DNA of 64,000 nucleotides from JAWXCE01 sp033764775 (GCA_033764775.1 JANRIQ010000023.1:124001-188000), one strand, 5' to 3'; counted from the stretch's first letter, positions 33,293 to 42,126 are shown. Made by a program: numbers and translations. Notes: a model not told the origin generated them from the sequence alone.

Positions 33293-34347
33293 GACCCGGT
33301 CTCCGGCTTGGCGAACACGCGGTAGCGTTCGGGATAAAGGCCGATTTCGTCGCCGACGCGGGGGTCGAAGCCGGCCGGGAACGAGGTCTCTATATGCGCC
33401 GGGCCGTTCTTGCCGTCGATCTCCACATCGAGCCGCCGCGTGGCGCCGAAACGGCGGACGCCGGTCACACGTCCGCGCAGATGCTGGGCGTGAAGCTCGG
33501 CGATGCGGAAGTCGTCGGGGCGTGCGTAGAAGGTGGCGGGTCCCTCGGGCGCGCCCCGGGCGTCGAGCTTCAAGCCATGCGAATTCAGCTCCACGGCGCC
33601 GCCCTCGACTTTGACCGGCAGCATCACGCTCTCGCCGATGAACTCATGCACGAAAGCGGTCGCCGGATCGTCGTAGATTTCCGCCGGCGTGCCGACCTGC
33701 TCGATACGGCCGTCGCCCATGACAACCACGCGGTCGGCGACCTCGAGCGCCTCCTCCTGATCGTGGGTGACGAGAATAGACGTGACGTGCAGTTCGTCGT
33801 GCAGGCGACGCAGCCAGCGCCGCAAATCCTTGCGCACCTTGCTGTCGAGCGCGCCGAACGGTTCGTCGAGCAGCAGCACCGAAGGTTCGATGGCGAGCGC
33901 GCGCGCCAGCGCCACTCGTTGCCGCTGGCCGCCGGAGAGCTGCGAGGGGTAGCGGTCCGCCAGCCAGCCGATGTGGACAAGGTTGAGCAGCTTCATCACC
34001 CGCTCTTTAATCTGCGCCTCCGACGCCCGGTCCGGCCCTTTGCGCACCCGCAGCCCGAACGCCACGTTCTCGAACACGGTCATGTGCCGGAACAGCGCGT
34101 AATGCTGGAACACGAAGCCCACATTGCGGCTCCGCACGGTCATGGACATGACGTCGACGCCGTTGAAGAACACCTGACCAGCGTCCGGCCATTCGAGGCC
34201 CGCGATGATGCGCAGCAGCGTCGTCTTGCCCGAGCCGGAAGGCCCGAGCAGCGCCATGAGTTCTCCCGACTTGATGCCGAGACTCACGTCTTTCAGGGCG
34301 GCGAAAGCCCCAAACTGCTTGGTGATGTTTTTGACCTCGATGTTCAT
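33289..34347 (-). CDS. cysA: sulfate/thiosulfate ABC transporter ATPase
   Basis: 352 residues. Walker A LLGPSGSGKTTLL, Q-loop FQHYALF, signature YPSQLSGGQRQRVALARALA, Walker B VLLLDEPFGALD and the C-terminal TOBE-like regulatory domain. It energises CysTW-mediated import. It overlaps cysW (4 nt) and moaE (4 nt), so translation is coupled along the operon. Confidence 0.96.
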   Translation of the reverse strand: MNIEVKNITKQFGAFAALKDVSLGIKSGELMALLGPSGSGKTTLLRIIAGLEWPDAGQVFFNGVDVMSMTVRSRNVGFVFQHYALFRHMTVFENVAFGLRVRKGPDRASEAQIKERVMKLLNLVHIGWLADRYPSQLSGGQRQRVALARALAIEPSVLLLDEPFGALDSKVRKDLRRWLRRLHDELHVTSILVTHDQEEALEVADRVVVMGDGRIEQVGTPAEIYDDPATAFVHEFIGESVMLPVKVEGGAVELNSHGLKLDARGAPEGPATFYARPDDFRIAELHAQHLRGRVTGVRRFGATRRLDVEIDGKNGPAHIETSFPAGFDPRVGDEIGLYPERYRVFAKPETGS

Positions 34348-35228
34348 TCCGTCTCCTTCGCCATGCGCGCCTCGACGACGGTTTTGACAATCAGCGTGAC
34401 GATGGCGAGAAACGCAAGCAGCGAGGCCACCGCGAACGCCGCCACGAATTGATATTCATTGTAGAGCACTTCTATATGCAGGGGCATGGTGTTGGTCTCG
34501 CCGCGTATGTGCCCCGAGACGACCGACACCGCGCCGAACTCGCCCATCGCGCGGGCGTTGCACAGCAGCACGCCATAAATCAGGCCCCATTTGATGTTGG
34601 GCAGCGTGACCCGCATGAACGTGGAAAGCCCCGAGGCGCCGAGCGACACCGCCGCCTCCTCCTCGGACGTGCCCTGTTCCTGCATGAGCGGGATCAGCTC
34701 ACGCGCAACGAACGGGAAGGTGACGAAGATCGTCGCGAGGACAATGCCAGGCACGGCGAAAATGATCTTCCAATCGTTTTCGATGAGCCACGCGCCGAAC
34801 AGCCCTTGCGCGCCGAACAACAGCACGAACACGAGGCCGGAAACCACCGGCGAGACTGAAAACGGCAAATCGATGAGCGTGATGAGGAACGTCTTTCCGG
34901 GGAACTCGAACTTGGTGATCGCCCACGCCGCGATCACGCCGAACACGAGGTTCACACTGACGGAAACCGCCGCGATGAGGAGCGTGAGCCGGATGGCGGC
35001 TTTGGCGTCCGGCTCGTTGAGCGCGTTGAGATAGGCGGGCACGCCCTTCAAAAAAGCCTGGATGAAGACCGTGACGAGCGGCAGCACGATGAACAGGACG
35101 AGATAGGAGACCGCGATGAGCGTGATAATGATGCGCACCGCCGCCGGTTCGGTGCGCACGGACGCGCGGCGCGATTCTATATGTCCGCGCTGGGCGGGCA
35201 GGGCCATGGGCGCTGTAACGTCAGCCAT
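34344..35228 (-). CDS. cysW: sulfate ABC transporter permease CysW
   Basis: 294 residues with six hydrophobic helices and the EAA loop (EEEAAVSLGASGLSTFMRVTLPNIKWGLIYG). The end of the protein (MPLHIEVLYNEYQFVAAFAVASLLA) is typical of CysW. It abuts cysT with no gap and overlaps cysA by 4 nt. Confidence 0.95.
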   Translation of the reverse strand: MADVTAPMALPAQRGHIESRRASVRTEPAAVRIIITLIAVSYLVLFIVLPLVTVFIQAFLKGVPAYLNALNEPDAKAAIRLTLLIAAVSVSVNLVFGVIAAWAITKFEFPGKTFLITLIDLPFSVSPVVSGLVFVLLFGAQGLFGAWLIENDWKIIFAVPGIVLATIFVTFPFVARELIPLMQEQGTSEEEAAVSLGASGLSTFMRVTLPNIKWGLIYGVLLCNARAMGEFGAVSVVSGHIRGETNTMPLHIEVLYNEYQFVAAFAVASLLAFLAIVTLIVKTVVEARMAKETE

Positions 35229-36071
35229 CTAACGCCTCTTCTCCGACCAGCGCTGGAGCCAGTTGATGACGAGCAGCATGATGAACGATGCGATGAGCAT
35301 GGTCACGGCGATTGCGGTCGCATCCGCGTAACGATACTCCTCAAGCCGGATGACGATGAGGAGCGGCGCGATCTCGGACACGCCGGGCAGGTTGCCGGCG
35401 ATGAAGATCACCGAGCCGTACTCGCCGACCGCCCGCGCGAAGGCGAGCGCGAAGCCGGTGAGGCACGCCGGCAGCAGCGCGGGGAGGATGACCCGCGTGA
35501 TCGTCTGCCAGCGATTGGCGCCCAGGCTCGCGGCGGCCTCCTCCAGTTCAGGCTCCAGGTCGATCAGAACCGGCTGCACGGTGCGCACCACGAACGGCAA
35601 TCCAATGAAAACGAGCGCAACCAGAATGCCGAGCGGCGTGAACGCGACTTTGACCCCGAGTTGCGCGAGCAGCGATCCGATCCAGCCGTTTTCAGCGTAA
35701 AGCGCTGTCAGCGCGATGCCAGCGACGGCCGTCGGCAGCGCAAACGGGATGTCCACGATGGCGTCGAACACCGCGCGCAGGGGAAACTTGTAGCGCACCA
35801 GCGCCCAGGCGATGAGCGAGCCGAAGAACAGATTGATGACGGCGGCCAGAAGCGCGATGCCGAAACTCAGATAAAGCGCATGCATCGTTCGCGGGCCGGT
35901 GATGAGCGTCCAGAACTGCGCCAGCGTCAGCTCCGTGGTTTTCAAGAACAGCGCCGCGAGCGGGATGAGAACGATCAGGCTCAGCCATGTGAGCGTCAAC
36001 CCCATGGTGAGGCCGAAACCGGGTATCACGCTGCGGGGGCGCGCGGAGCGAGTGGTCGAGAGAACAGCCAT
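35229..36071 (-). CDS. cysT: sulfate ABC transporter permease CysT
   Basis: 280 residues, six hydrophobic helices, EAA loop ELEEAAASLGANRWQTITRVILPALLPA and the CysT end region (RLEEYRYADATAIAVTMLIASFIML). Forms the heterodimeric channel with CysW. It is 133 nt downstream of the sulfate-binding protein gene, separated by a GC-rich hairpin. Confidence 0.95.
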   Translation of the reverse strand: MAVLSTTRSARPRSVIPGFGLTMGLTLTWLSLIVLIPLAALFLKTTELTLAQFWTLITGPRTMHALYLSFGIALLAAVINLFFGSLIAWALVRYKFPLRAVFDAIVDIPFALPTAVAGIALTALYAENGWIGSLLAQLGVKVAFTPLGILVALVFIGLPFVVRTVQPVLIDLEPELEEAAASLGANRWQTITRVILPALLPACLTGFALAFARAVGEYGSVIFIAGNLPGVSEIAPLLIVIRLEEYRYADATAIAVTMLIASFIMLLVINWLQRWSEKRR

Positions 36072-36157
36072 TCAAACCTGCGGATTGTGTCCTGACGGTC
36101 AGCCTAGCGAAGCAAGAATTTTCGTCAACGGACAAGGAACAAAAGGCTTTACAAGAT

Positions 36158-36189
36158 CGCCGCGCGGAAGGGAGGGGAGCCGCGCGGCG
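36158..36189 (-). promoter_or_regulatory. GC-rich stem-loop between sbp and cysT
   Basis: CGCCGCGCGG (36158-36167) and CCGCGCGGCG (36180-36189) form a perfect 10-bp stem with a 12-nt loop, in the 133-nt gap between the sulfate-binding protein and cysT. No T-run follows on the minus strand, so it is not an intrinsic terminator. Such a hairpin could stabilise the upstream mRNA and keep the binding protein in excess over the permease. Confidence 0.55.
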
Positions 36190-36204
36190 TCTTTACGGCG
36201 TGTG

Positions 36205-37197
36205 TTACGACTTTGCGTAGATCTGGTCGAACACGCCGCCATCCTCGAAGTGAGTTTTTTGTGCTTTTGTCCAGCCCCCGAACACTTCGTCAATGGTGAA
36301 GAGCGGCACTTTGGTGAACTGATCTTTGTACTTGGCTGTCACTTCGGGCAAGCGCGGGCGATAATAATGCTTCGCCGCGATTTCCTGACCTTCTTTCGAA
36401 TACAGGAATTGAAGGTAGGCTTCGGCGACTTTGCGCGTGCCCTTTTTGTCCACCACCTTATCGACCACGGCGACCGGCGGTTCGGCGAGGATGGATATGC
36501 TCGGGACGACGACCTCGAATTTGTCCGGGCCGAGCTCTCTCACGGCGAGAAACGCCTCGTTCTCCCACGACAGGAACACGTCGCCCACGTTGCGCTCGGT
36601 GAAGGTGATGAGCGAGGCGCGCGCGCCGGTGTCCAGCACGGGCACGTTCTTATAAAGCTGGCCCACGAACTGCTTCGCTTTCTCATCGTCGCCGCCCGGT
36701 TGCCTTAACGCGTATCCCCAGGCAGCGAGGTAGTTCCAGCGGGCGCCGCCGGAGGTCTTCGGGTTTGGCGTGACGACGGACACGCCCGACTTCACCAGGT
36801 CGCCCCAATCCTTGATGCCTTTGGGATTGCCCTTGCGAACGATGAACACAATCGTAGAGGTGTAAGGCGACGCGTTGTCGGGCAGCTTTTTCTGCCAGTC
36901 CGCGCTCAACAGGCCCTTGGATGCGATGGTGTCGATATCGTAGGCCAGCGCCAGCGTGGCCACATCGGCCTCCAGGCCGTCGATGATGGATCGGGCCTGT
37001 TTGCCCGAACCGCCATGGGATTGCTTCACGGTGACGGTGTCGCCCGTCTCGGCTTTCCATTTCGCGGCGAAAGCCTTGTTGAACTCAACATACAGCTCGC
37101 GCGTCGGATCATAGGACACGTTCAGCAGGGTCACGTCTGCGGCCAAGGCCGGCGCGGCGATGGCCGCGGCGGCGATGAGGCCAAGAATACGTTTCAT
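36205..37197 (-). CDS. sbp: periplasmic sulfate-binding protein
   Basis: 330 residues from the ATG at 37197, which opens a signal peptide (MKRILGLIAAAAIAAPALAA) after a GGAG ribosome site. Typical Sbp/CysP motifs: LLNVSYDPTRELYVEFNKAFA, QSHGGSGKQARSIIDGLEADV, TPNPKTSGGARWNYLAAWGYA and FLSWENEAF. It delivers sulfate to CysTWA and is the first gene of that operon. A palindrome shared with the cysH promoter lies 48 nt upstream. Confidence 0.95.
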   Translation of the reverse strand: MKRILGLIAAAAIAAPALAADVTLLNVSYDPTRELYVEFNKAFAAKWKAETGDTVTVKQSHGGSGKQARSIIDGLEADVATLALAYDIDTIASKGLLSADWQKKLPDNASPYTSTIVFIVRKGNPKGIKDWGDLVKSGVSVVTPNPKTSGGARWNYLAAWGYALRQPGGDDEKAKQFVGQLYKNVPVLDTGARASLITFTERNVGDVFLSWENEAFLAVRELGPDKFEVVVPSISILAEPPVAVVDKVVDKKGTRKVAEAYLQFLYSKEGQEIAAKHYYRPRLPEVTAKYKDQFTKVPLFTIDEVFGGWTKAQKTHFEDGGVFDQIYAKS

Positions 37198-37244
37198 GAA
37201 AACAGCTCCGTTTGTCCGTTGTTTCAAACCGCCAGCGGCATATC

Positions 37245-37260
37245 GTTTGTTATAACGAAC
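37245..37260. promoter_or_regulatory. candidate sulfur-regulon operator upstream of sbp
   Basis: GTTTGTTATAACGAAC departs from the perfect 16-nt palindrome GTTCGTTATAACGAAC at one base. The same motif with two differences lies upstream of cysH. The position, some 50 nt before the start of the transporter operon, suits an operator overlapping the promoter. Confidence 0.6.
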
Positions 37261-37274
37261 AATTGTTCTCACAT

Positions 37275-37303
37275 AAAAAAAGCCCCGTCAAGCGGGGCTT
37301 TTT
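37275..37303 (-). terminator. intrinsic terminator of cysH
   Basis: AAGCCCCG and CGGGGCTT form a stem with a 3-nt to 5-nt loop, flanked by A7 on one side and T5 on the other, so it can act in both directions. It lies 15 nt after the cysH stop and separates cysH from the sbp promoter. Confidence 0.8.
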
Positions 37304-37317
37304 GCGTTGCGCCAAAG

Positions 37318-38046
37318 TTATTTCACCGCCGCCGAAAGACTTGCGGTGTGAATCCCGCACTCGGTCTTGCCGCGACCGCGCCACCGCCCGGAGCGAAGCT
37401 CATCCCCCGGCGCCGAGCGCGAGGTGCACGGCATGCAGCCGATGGATAGGAAGCCTTTCGCCTCGAGCGGATGCCGCGGCAGGTCGTGCGCCCTGAAATG
37501 CGCGACGATCTGCTCACGGCTCATGCGCGCCATCGGATTGATCTTCACGCGCTCGCCGTCATGCTCCACCACCGGCATGGCCGCACGCATATCGCCGTGA
37601 TAACGCTTGCGTCCGTTGATCCATGCGTCGAACGGTTTCAGCGCCCGGGCGAGCGGTACGACCTTGCGCAGGGCGCAGCACGCATCCGGGTTTTCCGCCC
37701 ACAGCGCGTTTTCCGGGTCTTTCTCGGCCGCCTCGGCCGGGTCTGGCCGCAGCGTGCGCACGTCGGTGAGCTTCAGGCGGGCGACGAGCGCGTCGCGATA
37801 CGCCAGCGTTTCATCGAACAGATAGCCGGTGTCGAGGAAAAGTATCGGGGTCGATTTATCGACCTCGGCGATAAGCGAGAGAAGCACCGCCGACTCCGTG
37901 CCAAACGACGACACTGCGGCGATGCGGCCATGAAAGGATGCGAGCGCCTGCGCGATAACGCCCGTGGGACTGGCTGTTTCAAGCGCGGCGGCCCCGGGAA
38001 AGGCCTCAAACTCGGGCTCATGCGCCCACGCAACCGCCGTTTTCAT
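37318..38046 (-). CDS. cysH: adenylyl-sulfate (APS/PAPS) reductase
   Basis: 242 residues from the ATG at 38046. PP-loop fold with SSFGTESAVLLSLIAEVDKSTPILFLDTGYLF. It carries the cysteine pairs that ligate the [4Fe-4S] cluster of APS reductases (DACCALRKV and GCMPC) and the C-terminal catalytic ECGIH. It reduces activated sulfate to sulfite. No cysD/N, cysI or cysG is nearby. The upstream region holds a palindrome shared with sbp. Confidence 0.94.
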   Translation of the reverse strand: MKTAVAWAHEPEFEAFPGAAALETASPTGVIAQALASFHGRIAAVSSFGTESAVLLSLIAEVDKSTPILFLDTGYLFDETLAYRDALVARLKLTDVRTLRPDPAEAAEKDPENALWAENPDACCALRKVVPLARALKPFDAWINGRKRYHGDMRAAMPVVEHDGERVKINPMARMSREQIVAHFRAHDLPRHPLEAKGFLSIGCMPCTSRSAPGDELRSGRWRGRGKTECGIHTASLSAAVK

Positions 38047-38096
38047 CCGCGCTCTCCCGTCTTCACCGCCAAAGCGGCGTTTCAACCAACGAAGAC

Positions 38097-38112
38097 GTTC
38101 GTTATATGGAAC
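38097..38112. promoter_or_regulatory. candidate sulfur-regulon operator upstream of cysH
   Basis: GTTCGTTATATGGAAC matches the palindrome GTTCGTTATAACGAAC at 14 of 16 positions, 50 nt upstream of cysH. Together with the sbp site it suggests a common regulator. Confidence 0.55.
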
Positions 38113-38179
38113 GCTAAATCTCAAAAAGGAGGGCGTTCGTCAAGCGGAAAACCGGCGGGCGTTCACGAGTGCGCGACAA

Positions 38180-39250
38180 TCACGCCTTTTTGCCCGCCGC
38201 CCGGTCGGACTCGGCGCGCAGCGGCCGCGACAGAACCGCGTCAATGGCGTCGTCCACGCTCGCCGCGCCCGTGAGAATGGCGAGCACCGCCTCGCAGATC
38301 GGCATCTCCACGTCCAGCTTCTGAGCCATGGCGACGACGGCCCGCACCGTGTGCACGCCCTCGCTCACCGACTTGCGCCCGCCCAGCACCTCCTCCAGCG
38401 AACGCCCTTCGCCCAACGCCTGACCGAGCGACATGTTGCGCGATTGCGGGCTGGAGCAGGTGAGCAGCAGGTCGCCGAGACCCGACAGGCCCGTCAGCGT
38501 TTCCGGCCTCGCGCCCATCGCCGCGCCGAAGCGGGCCAGTTCGGCGAAACCGCGTGTGGTGATGGCCGCATGCGCGTTGGCGCCGAACTTCCGTCCATCG
38601 ACCACGCCGGCCGCAATGGCGAGCACGTTTTTGACCGCGCCGCCCACCTGCGCGCCGATCACGTCGTCCGTCCAATAGAGGCGGAAGCTGCGCGACCCGA
38701 GCGCCTGGATGAGCGCAAGGCCGAGCGCCTCGTCCCGCGCCGCAAGCGTAAGCGCCGCGGGCAGCCCCCGCGCCACCTCCGAGGCGAAGCTCGGCCCTGA
38801 CAAAACGGCCGTGTCCGCTTGGGGCAACACCTCGGCGACGAGGTCGCTCATGAGTTGCTCGCGCTCCTCCTCAAAACCCTTCGCGCAGATAACGACCGGC
38901 TTGCGCTCGCTCACATGGGGCGCGATCTCCGTCGCCACCTGGCGCATGAACGGCGATGGCGCGACCAGAAGCAGCACGTCGCATGCGGCGGCGTCAGCGC
39001 CCCGCACGGTCGCCCGGATGGATGGATCGAGCGACACCCCGGGCAGATACACCCGGTTGGCGTGGTTGGCGTTGATGTCCTCCACGGTCTCGATCTCATG
39101 CGCCCAGATCACGACGTCGCGGCCCGCGCGCCGCACCGTTTGCGCGAGCGCCGTGCCCCAGGCCCCAGCGCCGATGACGCCGACGCTCTGCAGGGCGTAG
39201 TCGCGGGGAGCTTTATCCGATTTGTCTTTCTTACCTGTGGTCTTCGCCAT
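38180..39250 (-). CDS. gpsA: NAD(P)-dependent glycerol-3-phosphate dehydrogenase
   Basis: Makes sn-glycerol-3-phosphate from dihydroxyacetone phosphate for phospholipid synthesis. VGVIGAGAWGTALAQ nucleotide-binding motif, VICAKGFE, LSGPSFASEVARGLPAALTLA, VGGAVKNVLAIAAGVVDG and GLSGLGDLLLTC. The ATG at 39250 has GGACGGA upstream. An alternative at 39271 overlaps the tsaD stop as ATGA. The open frame beyond is antisense to tsaD. A 20-residue Lys-rich N-terminal extension precedes the core. Confidence 0.95.
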   Translation of the reverse strand: MAKTTGKKDKSDKAPRDYALQSVGVIGAGAWGTALAQTVRRAGRDVVIWAHEIETVEDINANHANRVYLPGVSLDPSIRATVRGADAAACDVLLLVAPSPFMRQVATEIAPHVSERKPVVICAKGFEEEREQLMSDLVAEVLPQADTAVLSGPSFASEVARGLPAALTLAARDEALGLALIQALGSRSFRLYWTDDVIGAQVGGAVKNVLAIAAGVVDGRKFGANAHAAITTRGFAELARFGAAMGARPETLTGLSGLGDLLLTCSSPQSRNMSLGQALGEGRSLEEVLGGRKSVSEGVHTVRAVVAMAQKLDVEMPICEAVLAILTGAASVDDAIDAVLSRPLRAESDRAAGKKA

Positions 39251-39267
39251 CACGTCCGTCCGTTTGT

Positions 39268-40341
39268 TCATAATGAAAGCTGAGAAAGCGGCCAGCGTGG
39301 CCGCGCCGGCGCGTCGAGCGCGCTGGAGGCGCCTCGGGACAGCCGTTCTGCCCCTGCCCAGGCGATCATCGCCGCGTTGTCGGTGCACAGGTGGGCCGGG
39401 GGCGCGTGCAGGCTGAAACCGCGTGCAGCCGCCGCCTGCGCAAGGGCCGTTTTGATGGCGCCGTTCGCCGCAACGCCGCCGGCCACGACAAAGCGCTTCA
39501 GCGCGCCAGGTTCCAGTCCGGTCGCGAAGCGGTCCATGGCGCCCGCCACCCTGTCTTGCAGCGCCTCGGCGACCGCCGCCTGAAACGAGGCGCACAAATC
39601 CGCGATGTCCTGATCGCGCAGCGGCGCGAGGGGAGCGGCGGCGTGGCGCAGCGCGGTTTTCAAGCCGGAGAAGGAAAAGTCCGGCTCGGCGCGGCCCATC
39701 ATTGGGCGCGGGAAGGCGAAACGGGCTGGGTCGCCGCGCGCTGCCCACCTCTCAACCGCCGGGCCGCCCGGAAACTCAAGGCCCAGCAGCTTAGCCGTCT
39801 TGTCGAAGACTTCGCCCGCCGCGTCGTCGAGCGTCGTCGCCAGCTGCTCATAGCGGCCCACATCATGCACGGCGATGAGCTGCGTATGCCCGCCCGAGAC
39901 AAGCAGGAGGAGATAGAGAGGCGCCAGACCTTCCGTTAGACCAACGGTGAGCGCATGGCCTTCGAGGTGATTGACCGCGACGAACGGCAGATCGCGCGCG
40001 GCGGCGACCGCCTTGCCGAAGGTCAGGCCGACCAGCAGCCCGCCAATCAGCCCGGGCCCCGCCGTCGCCGCAACGCCGTGGATGTCGTCGAGCGTCGCGC
40101 CCGCCTCGCGCAGCGCGGCGCGCACGACAGGCTCTAGCGCCTCCAGATGCGCGCGCGCGGCGATCTCCGGCACCACGCCGCCATAGTCCGCATGGTCGGC
40201 GATCTGAGAATGGACGATGTTGGAAAGAATTTCGCCGCGGCCGTCCGCACCGCGCGCGATCACGGCGGCGGCGGTTTCGTCGCAGCTCGTTTCGATGCCG
40301 AGAATGATGAGGCGGCTCGCCGCCGCAGGCGCGGGCGTCAT
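39268..40341 (-). CDS. tsaD: tRNA N6-adenosine threonylcarbamoyltransferase
   Basis: Catalytic subunit for the t6A37 modification of ANN-decoding tRNAs. LGIETSCDETAAAVI, VPEIAARAHLEAL (the HxxxH metal site), GPGLIGGLLVGLTFGKA, VNHLEGHALT, VSGGHTQLIAV and VAGGVAANGAIK are all present. The ATG at 40341 (MTPAPAAASRLI) is preferred over a TTG at 40377. It is followed by gpsA, a common pairing. Confidence 0.95.
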   Translation of the reverse strand: MTPAPAAASRLIILGIETSCDETAAAVIARGADGRGEILSNIVHSQIADHADYGGVVPEIAARAHLEALEPVVRAALREAGATLDDIHGVAATAGPGLIGGLLVGLTFGKAVAAARDLPFVAVNHLEGHALTVGLTEGLAPLYLLLLVSGGHTQLIAVHDVGRYEQLATTLDDAAGEVFDKTAKLLGLEFPGGPAVERWAARGDPARFAFPRPMMGRAEPDFSFSGLKTALRHAAAPLAPLRDQDIADLCASFQAAVAEALQDRVAGAMDRFATGLEPGALKRFVVAGGVAANGAIKTALAQAAAARGFSLHAPPAHLCTDNAAMIAWAGAERLSRGASSALDAPARPRWPLSQLSL

Positions 40342-40400
40342 CCACGGTGATGTAAAGAAGCGCGGCCCCTTTGCCAATCCGGTAAAAGAGTTAATAACTG

Positions 40401-41036
40401 CTAGTCCAAAGTTTTGGCGCGGCCTTTAAGCCGTTTCACCGTCTTCGTGACTTTTTCCACTTTAGGCCAGACGACTTCGCGTTTGTAATCGGCGTGCTCT
40501 AGCATCTCCGGTGCAACACGATGATCGGGAAACGTGAGAAGCACAATCTGAAGCCCCGCTTTGCGGGCGTGCTTCATTGCGGGAATGCAGTCGGAGTCGC
40601 CCGAGGCGAGAATGATACGGTCGATAGCTTTGTTTGCGGAGTAGGTCGCGATGTCGAGACCGATGCGCATATCGACGCCCTTCTGCTCAAAGTCGGGCTT
40701 AAAATCATCATCTGTTAATTCGTCAGATATCGGAACCGACTTCGGTTTATATCCGCGAAACTTCAACACGCCCAGCCGCACGGCAAAAAGCTCCTTCTGG
40801 GCCAAAACACGCAGCCATTCGTCAGGGCCTTTAAATTCTTTGATTTCCCCGGAAACAGGCTTCTTCTGTTTTCCCACATAAGGAGCGCAATCGTAGTAAA
40901 GAATGCGCAGAAGGGATTCATCTTCTTTGACGCAGCCATGCGCAAACTTCTCGATAAAATCAGGCACGTAGGCGTAACCTGCGTCACGGGCTAGAACGCG
41001 GACATGACCGCCATCGATAAAAATTGCTGCTTTCAT
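40401..41036 (-). CDS. NYN-domain (LabA/DUF88) putative ribonuclease
   Basis: 211 residues from the ATG at 41036. The NYN/PIN-like fold is recognisable by AIFIDGGHVRVLARDAGY (acidic Asp8), GVDMRIGLDIATYSANKAIDRIILASGDSDCIPAMKHARKAGLQIVLLTF with the second acidic cluster DSD. These residues form the metal site of NYN nucleases. It is AT-richer than its neighbours and separates tsaD from hemC, which are usually adjacent and divergent. A terminator-like hairpin is placed directly before its start codon. The target RNA is unknown. Confidence 0.87.
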   Translation of the reverse strand: MKAAIFIDGGHVRVLARDAGYAYVPDFIEKFAHGCVKEDESLLRILYYDCAPYVGKQKKPVSGEIKEFKGPDEWLRVLAQKELFAVRLGVLKFRGYKPKSVPISDELTDDDFKPDFEQKGVDMRIGLDIATYSANKAIDRIILASGDSDCIPAMKHARKAGLQIVLLTFPDHRVAPEMLEHADYKREVVWPKVEKVTKTVKRLKGRAKTLD

Positions 41037-41047
41037 GAATTCAGATA

Positions 41048-41083
41048 ATAAAAAGCCCCCAGGAGCATAAGGGCTTGGGGGCT
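41048..41083 (-). promoter_or_regulatory. terminator-like hairpin in the NYN gene leader (candidate attenuator)
   Basis: Read on the minus strand, AGCCCCC, a 16-nt loop and GGGGGCT are followed by TTTTTATT, then the NYN start codon at 41036. The stem/T-run has the form of an intrinsic terminator but lies within 12-50 nt before the gene, so it would end transcription just before it. Attenuation, or cleavage of this hairpin by the NYN nuclease itself, is a reasonable hypothesis. Confidence 0.6.
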
Positions 41084-41208
41084 GGGGATACATGCCCGCC
41101 TACGGGCGTCGGATATATGTGCAATATGCAGGCGTGCACATTTCTGTCAAGCTTTCGAAGCCGTTTTTGTTCATTTACGCGCGGGGATTTTGGCGCTATG
41201 CGGATGAA

Positions 41209-42126
41209 ATGATACGCATCGGAACGCGGGGCAGCCGCCTCGCCCTCGCCCAGGCATACGAAACGCGTGACCGGCTCACCGCCGCGCATGGCCTCGCGCC
41301 CGACGAGATCGAGATCGTCGCCATCGACACCTCCGGCGACCGCATCCAGGATCGCGCGCTGGCCGAGATCGGCGGTAAGGGCCTGTTCACGCTCGAAATC
41401 GAGCAGGCGCTGCACGAGGGCCGCATCGACATCGCGGTGCACTCCATGAAGGACATGCCGACCGTGCTCCCGGACGGCCTCGAAATCGTCTGCCTGCTGC
41501 CGCGCGAGGACGTGCGGGACGCCTTCATCAGCCACAAGGCGAAGGCGTTGCGCGAGTTGCCGCACGGCGCGGTCGTCGGCTCGGCGAGCCTCAGGCGCCA
41601 GGCGCAAATCCGGCGCATCCGGCCGGACCTCAAGGTCATCAACTATCGCGGCAATGTGCAGACGCGGCTGCGCAAACTGGCGGAGGGCGAGGTGGACGCC
41701 ACGCTGCTCGCCTGCGCGGGCCTGCGGCGGCTGGGGCTGGAGGCCGAAATCACCGCGCTGATCCCCGAGGACGACATGCTGCCTGCGGTGGCGCAGGGCG
41801 CCATCGGCATCGAGGCCCGCTCGAACGACACGCCGATGCGCGAGATGCTCGCCGCCATCAACGACCGTGAAACCGAAATCCGCCTGCATGCCGAGCGCGC
41901 ATTTCTCGCCAAGCTCGACGGCTCGTGCCGCACCCCTATCGCGGGCCTCGCCACGCTCGACGGCGACCGCATCGCGTTTCGCGGCATGATCCTCTCGCCC
42001 GACGGCCGCGACTGCCACGAAACCGCGCGCGAAGGCGCCGCGTCCGACGCCGCTGCGATGGGGATCGATGCGGCCGAAGAACTCCTCTCCCGCGCCGGGC
42101 CGGACTTCTTCTCCCGCGCTGCCTGA
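41209..42126 (+). CDS. hemC: hydroxymethylbilane synthase
   Basis: Joins four porphobilinogens into hydroxymethylbilane. IGTRGSRLALAQA, FTLEIEQALHEGRIDIAVHSMKDMPT, VGSASLRRQAQI, INYRGNVQTRLRKL and DGSCRTPIAG, which includes the dipyrromethane-cofactor Cys. The ATG at 41209 gives 305 residues. Stop and hemD start overlap as TGATG. Confidence 0.96.
   Translation: MIRIGTRGSRLALAQAYETRDRLTAAHGLAPDEIEIVAIDTSGDRIQDRALAEIGGKGLFTLEIEQALHEGRIDIAVHSMKDMPTVLPDGLEIVCLLPREDVRDAFISHKAKALRELPHGAVVGSASLRRQAQIRRIRPDLKVINYRGNVQTRLRKLAEGEVDATLLACAGLRRLGLEAEITALIPEDDMLPAVAQGAIGIEARSNDTPMREMLAAINDRETEIRLHAERAFLAKLDGSCRTPIAGLATLDGDRIAFRGMILSPDGRDCHETAREGAASDAAAMGIDAAEELLSRAGPDFFSRAA

Noticed and set aside
39272..39748. 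N-terminal extension of the gpsA frame
   Set aside because: Lies out of frame over the well-defined tsaD gene and has no dehydrogenase features.
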